Below are positions 61,524 to 64,000 of a stretch of 64,000 nucleotides of DNA, one piece after another; the first letter of the stretch is position 1; the number at the start of each line of letters is the position of its first letter. The notes under the pieces were generated by a model. That model was not told where the DNA came from and made no database searches. It worked only from the letters and a program-made list of their open reading frames with translations. The DNA is taken from contig QJNS01000037.1 in NCBI GenBank assembly GCA_004154925.1, positions 62,001 through 126,000 on the forward strand, written 5' to 3'. The translations under genes were made by a program, and so were the position numbers. The stretch is from Monosporascus cannonballus. Taxonomy: Eukaryota; Ascomycota; Sordariomycetes; Xylariales.

Positions 61524-62555
61524 ACTGGAAATAACAAAATAATAATATCGATATTCTCGATTTATAACATTAAGAAATAATATTTGCAAGTTAGCTGAAA
61601 CGAAAAGTTAACTTACCAAATAATATTTAAAACAAGCTTTTTTATTATAAGTTATATAATTAATAAACGGAAAACGAATTAATCCAGTACTAAATAAAAA
61701 CACATTATTAAAATGATTCCAGATTTTTATTTTTAATTAGTATTTTCCACAACTTTTAACAAAAAAGTTATTAAAGAAAAAAAAATATATTAATTTATAA
61801 ATAAAATTTAAAACAATAATTACTACGGGGTATATTAATATACGGTCCAAATTATAAAGGAATAATTTGCTTAATAGGAATAAAAGCTATAATAAAACGA
61901 AAAATAATATTCCAGCAATAACGACACATATAACAGCTTAACACGTTATATAGAAAAATATAAAAAAGGCTTAACAAATATAAACAAAAATTAAAAAATA
62001 AGAGTTATTTATAAAAAAACTACAAAATAACGAAACTTAGAGATATTAAAGGAAAATCCTAAAAAAAGCTTTAAACGTAACGATAAAAACCATTAATAAT
62101 CTTATTACTTTAGATATATGAATTAAAACGTATTAATATACCGCAATAACAGCTTACGAAATTCTAGGCGAAGATTATACTATACTAAAGGTAATTAATA
62201 AGCTTAGATTACCATAAAAATGCAAGTTAAAACCTTATATAATTACGAATACCGAAAATCAGGAATTCGTTTACGATAACAAAAACATTATATGAAAAAT
62301 TAATCACTTCGAAACTTTTATTCAAAAATAATACCAAAAATTAAGTTCGATATCTTATTATTTAGAAATTAAGATATAATATTAAAATATTCATAAATAC
62401 GCCAATACTAAGTTTTAATTAATAAAAAAACTAACTAGATAAAGTTCGTCTTATACCTTATTAATAAGCAAAAAAATAATTAAAATCTCGATATTCGATT
62501 AGAAATAACGAGAAATATAAGCATAAAAATACGACAAAATCGTTACCACTCAAAA
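61524..62555 (+). pseudogene. P3 interior, protease to reverse-transcriptase spacer
   Basis: Resumes P3 after M3 and aligns with element B from about 10324 to 11360 (shared words ggaaataa, taataaaatttaaa). It contains no recognisable catalytic motif and ends where M4 begins. Confidence 0.7.
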
Positions 62556-62970
62556 TATGACGGCTAGGCGGTTTAACCAACTATTAAACCTTAAGTCGAC
62601 GGGTTTATGTTGGCAGGAGTATCGTGGGAATCTGAGCAATAAATATAATAACGTATTACGTTTCGTAATATTAAAGGTACTTTAGGTAACAAATTGTTAT
62701 TATAAGCTGAAGCTATTTAAATTATGGAATTAATAAATATATATATTTTATTTCTAGCTTAAGGTGCTTATTATAGCTAAACGACATTTTTTCAGTTAAG
62801 TCCCTTTAAGCTTTTTTAAGCCCCTTTTGGTACTTATCCGGCTTAAGCCCTTTTAACCAATTACGGCCCTTAAGTTCTTTGAGCCAGTTACGTAATTTCT
62901 TGGCTAGGTCGGGGTTTAGTTTTTCAAAACCCCAACTGTTTTCAAAAACCAAGACCGTTAGGTTATAATA
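62556..62970 (-). repeat. 3' LTR of M4
   Basis: Starts tatgacggctaggcgg and ends ggttataata. The R-U5 block (gtcgacgggtttatgttggc) is hardly mutated and matches S1. Confidence 0.87.
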
Positions 62971-63061
62971 CGATTTTTCTTTTTCCAGAATTTTTATCCC
63001 TAAAGATTATTCCGTTTATTTGTTAACTTTAATAAATAACTTTTTCTTTTTTATACTTATT

Positions 63062-63656
63062 ATGTCGGATTATATTAAGAAATTTAGGTTTCGTAAACGT
63101 ATTAACGTTTTCGTTTTTTTTAAAATAAATTAACCGCTTCGGTTTTATTATATTTTTAAATATATTTTGTTTTCGTTATAAATTTGAGTACAAAATTTAT
63201 AAGGTTTAGCGCAATTTAAAGAAATATATTTTTTATATTGCTTACGGAAATCCTTATAATCTTTTTAATCTTTTTGAATTTGAATACCATAAATTAATTA
63301 TTAAAGAAAATTATTTGGAATTAAAGGAACGTTTTACTTAGGAGAAATTTTTGAAAATTTAATAATATCTTAACGAGTTATTTAGTTGCTTAAGCCGTTT
63401 ACGAAAATAAAAAAAACTTTTTCGTTAACGGGAAATTGAAATGTTTCGTTATGGTATTCAGGATATGAAAATTATAAAGGAGTTTAAATACTTCGAAAAG
63501 GAACAAAAATAATTAGAGGCTGCCGTTACGGCTGTTATGTTAGCACAGGCCGCGGCCGACTGGCCCGGTATCCCGGCTATTAACTAGTCGATTTTTAACT
63601 GGGACGCGCCTGTAGTTATTAATAAAAGTTTTTTAATAGGTGCTGGGCGTTAATAA
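63062..63656 (+). pseudogene. antisense accessory frame in M4
   Basis: Starts ATGTCGGATTATATTAAG and ends with TAA TAA at 63651-63656, where M1 and M3 have CAA TAA. Apart from one extra base near 63125 the reading frame holds over its whole length, and nearly all stops are TAA or TAG in places where the other copies have CAA or CAG. Readable blocks: MSDYIKKFRFRKRINVF, YKFEYKIYKV, NLFNLFEFEYHKLI, LFSCLSRLRK, FRYGIQDMKIIKEF, LEAAVTAVMLAQAAADWPGI, and NWDAPVVINKSFLIGAGR at the end. It suggests an ancestral protein of about 197 residues: basic N-terminus, Cys motif, charged helices, Ala/Trp-rich tail. Family function is not known to me. Confidence 0.62.
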
Positions 63657-64000
63657 GGTTTTTGGCAGGTTCTTAGGTATTTTCGGAATCCGGATGCTTT
63701 TTTTATTTAATTAGATATTAAATAAGTCCGTTTTGTTTTCGTATATTAAATATTTGTTTTATTTTATATATTTATTTGTTTTTTATTACCATATCGTTTT
63801 ATATTATATATACTTTAATTATATCCGTTATTAATTCGGATAAGGAAATATAAAAAATTAAATAAAATTTAACTTTTAATAAATGTTTTAATTAATAATT
63901 ATTTTCTAACATTTTTTAACGATTTTGTATGGACCGATATATTTGAAATGGAATTTTTATTAGGTCGTTTTATTTAAATATTTTTTATGGCGAAAAAAAC
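63650..64000 (-). pseudogene. pol C-terminus of M4 (chromodomain and linker)
   Basis: Minus-strand equivalent of the M1 chromodomain (about 17335-17455) and the linker before it (about 17520-17570). It is RIP-damaged and continues beyond the window. Confidence 0.65.

Larger units (their letters stand above)
52648..62555 (+). mobile_element. Ty3/gypsy chromovirus P3, 5' part, split by M3 and M4
   Basis: Plus-strand element starting with a 439-bp 5' LTR (52648-53086). Interior sequence continues at 53087-54556 and 61524-62555, and the rest lies beyond M4, outside the window. Its U3 carries the same 52-bp-type units as M2, so the two belong to one LTR subfamily. The interior start cattataagcttttat matches the M2 start. 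RIP is heavy. Confidence 0.87.
62556..64000 (-). mobile_element. Ty3/gypsy chromovirus M4, 3' part (continues right)
   Basis: Minus-strand element: 3' LTR 62556-62970 (415 bp, U3 of the M1/M3 type), complement of the purine tract (cgatttttcttttt), antisense frame, then the chromodomain and C-terminal pol on the minus strand to the window edge. It is inserted in P3. The five bases before it are caaaa; the partner lies outside the window. Confidence 0.87.

Overview
The window looks like nuclear DNA of a filamentous ascomycete (Pezizomycotina, most likely a sordariomycete). The reasons are: a mitochondrial pyruvate dehydrogenase E1-beta gene with a short GT-AG intron and a fungal CTAAC branch point, a HET-domain gene, an intron-bearing tRNA-Ile, and long AT-rich blocks made of nested LTR retrotransposons full of C-to-T/G-to-A changes, the mark of repeat-induced point mutation (RIP). 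No prokaryotic, organellar, telomeric or CRISPR sequence was seen.

Layout: (1) 1-37164 is a RIP-degraded nest. From the left: the 3' end of a Ty3 element (A) whose LTR is split by a 5.5 kb Ty1/copia element (567-6049); an older Ty1/copia remnant (6402-8619 and 15344-16238) split by a complete Ty3 element B (8620-15338); a minus-strand Ty3 element M1 (from 16239) carrying a solo LTR (20443-20841) and cut off at an LTR at 21439-21842; an unassigned RIP-scarred stretch (21843-23308); and Ty3 element M2 (23309-37159, minus) split by Ty3 element P2 (24691-31428, plus). (2) 37165-42905 is a GC-balanced gene island with a small predicted beta-trefoil protein (minus) and PDB1 (plus). (3) 42906-48567 is an extremely AT-rich LTR retrotransposon with two 239-bp LTRs and a perfect 5-bp target duplication. 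(4) 48568-about 52260 is a second gene island with a HET-domain protein and tRNA-Ile(AAT). Before insertion (3), (2) and (4) were contiguous. (5) From about 52265 to the end is a second nest: Ty3 element P3 (plus, from 52648) interrupted by the complete minus-strand element M3 (54557-61523) and by M4 (from 62556, leaving the window).

Insertion boundaries were placed from LTR ends (TG...CA or RIP derivatives), 5-bp target duplications, polypurine tracts and comparison of interrupted with uninterrupted copies within the window. No transposon protein is intact: nearly every reading frame has stops of the CAA/CAG/TGG-to-stop type. Readable remnants include CCHC gag knuckles, aspartic protease, reverse transcriptase (YFDD), RNase H, integrase and a C-terminal chromodomain, so the Ty3 elements are chromoviruses.

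The most notable unexplained signal is a reading frame of about 197 codons conserved on the strand opposite pol near the 3' LTR of the Ty3 elements, with a C-x2-C-x5/6-C motif, a charged helical middle and an Ala/Trp-rich C-terminus. It converges on, and slightly overlaps, the chromodomain end of pol. Other signals are modular LTRs (variable U3, constant TATA-R-U5), RIP that fades towards unique DNA within single LTRs, and residual cytosines concentrated in CpG.
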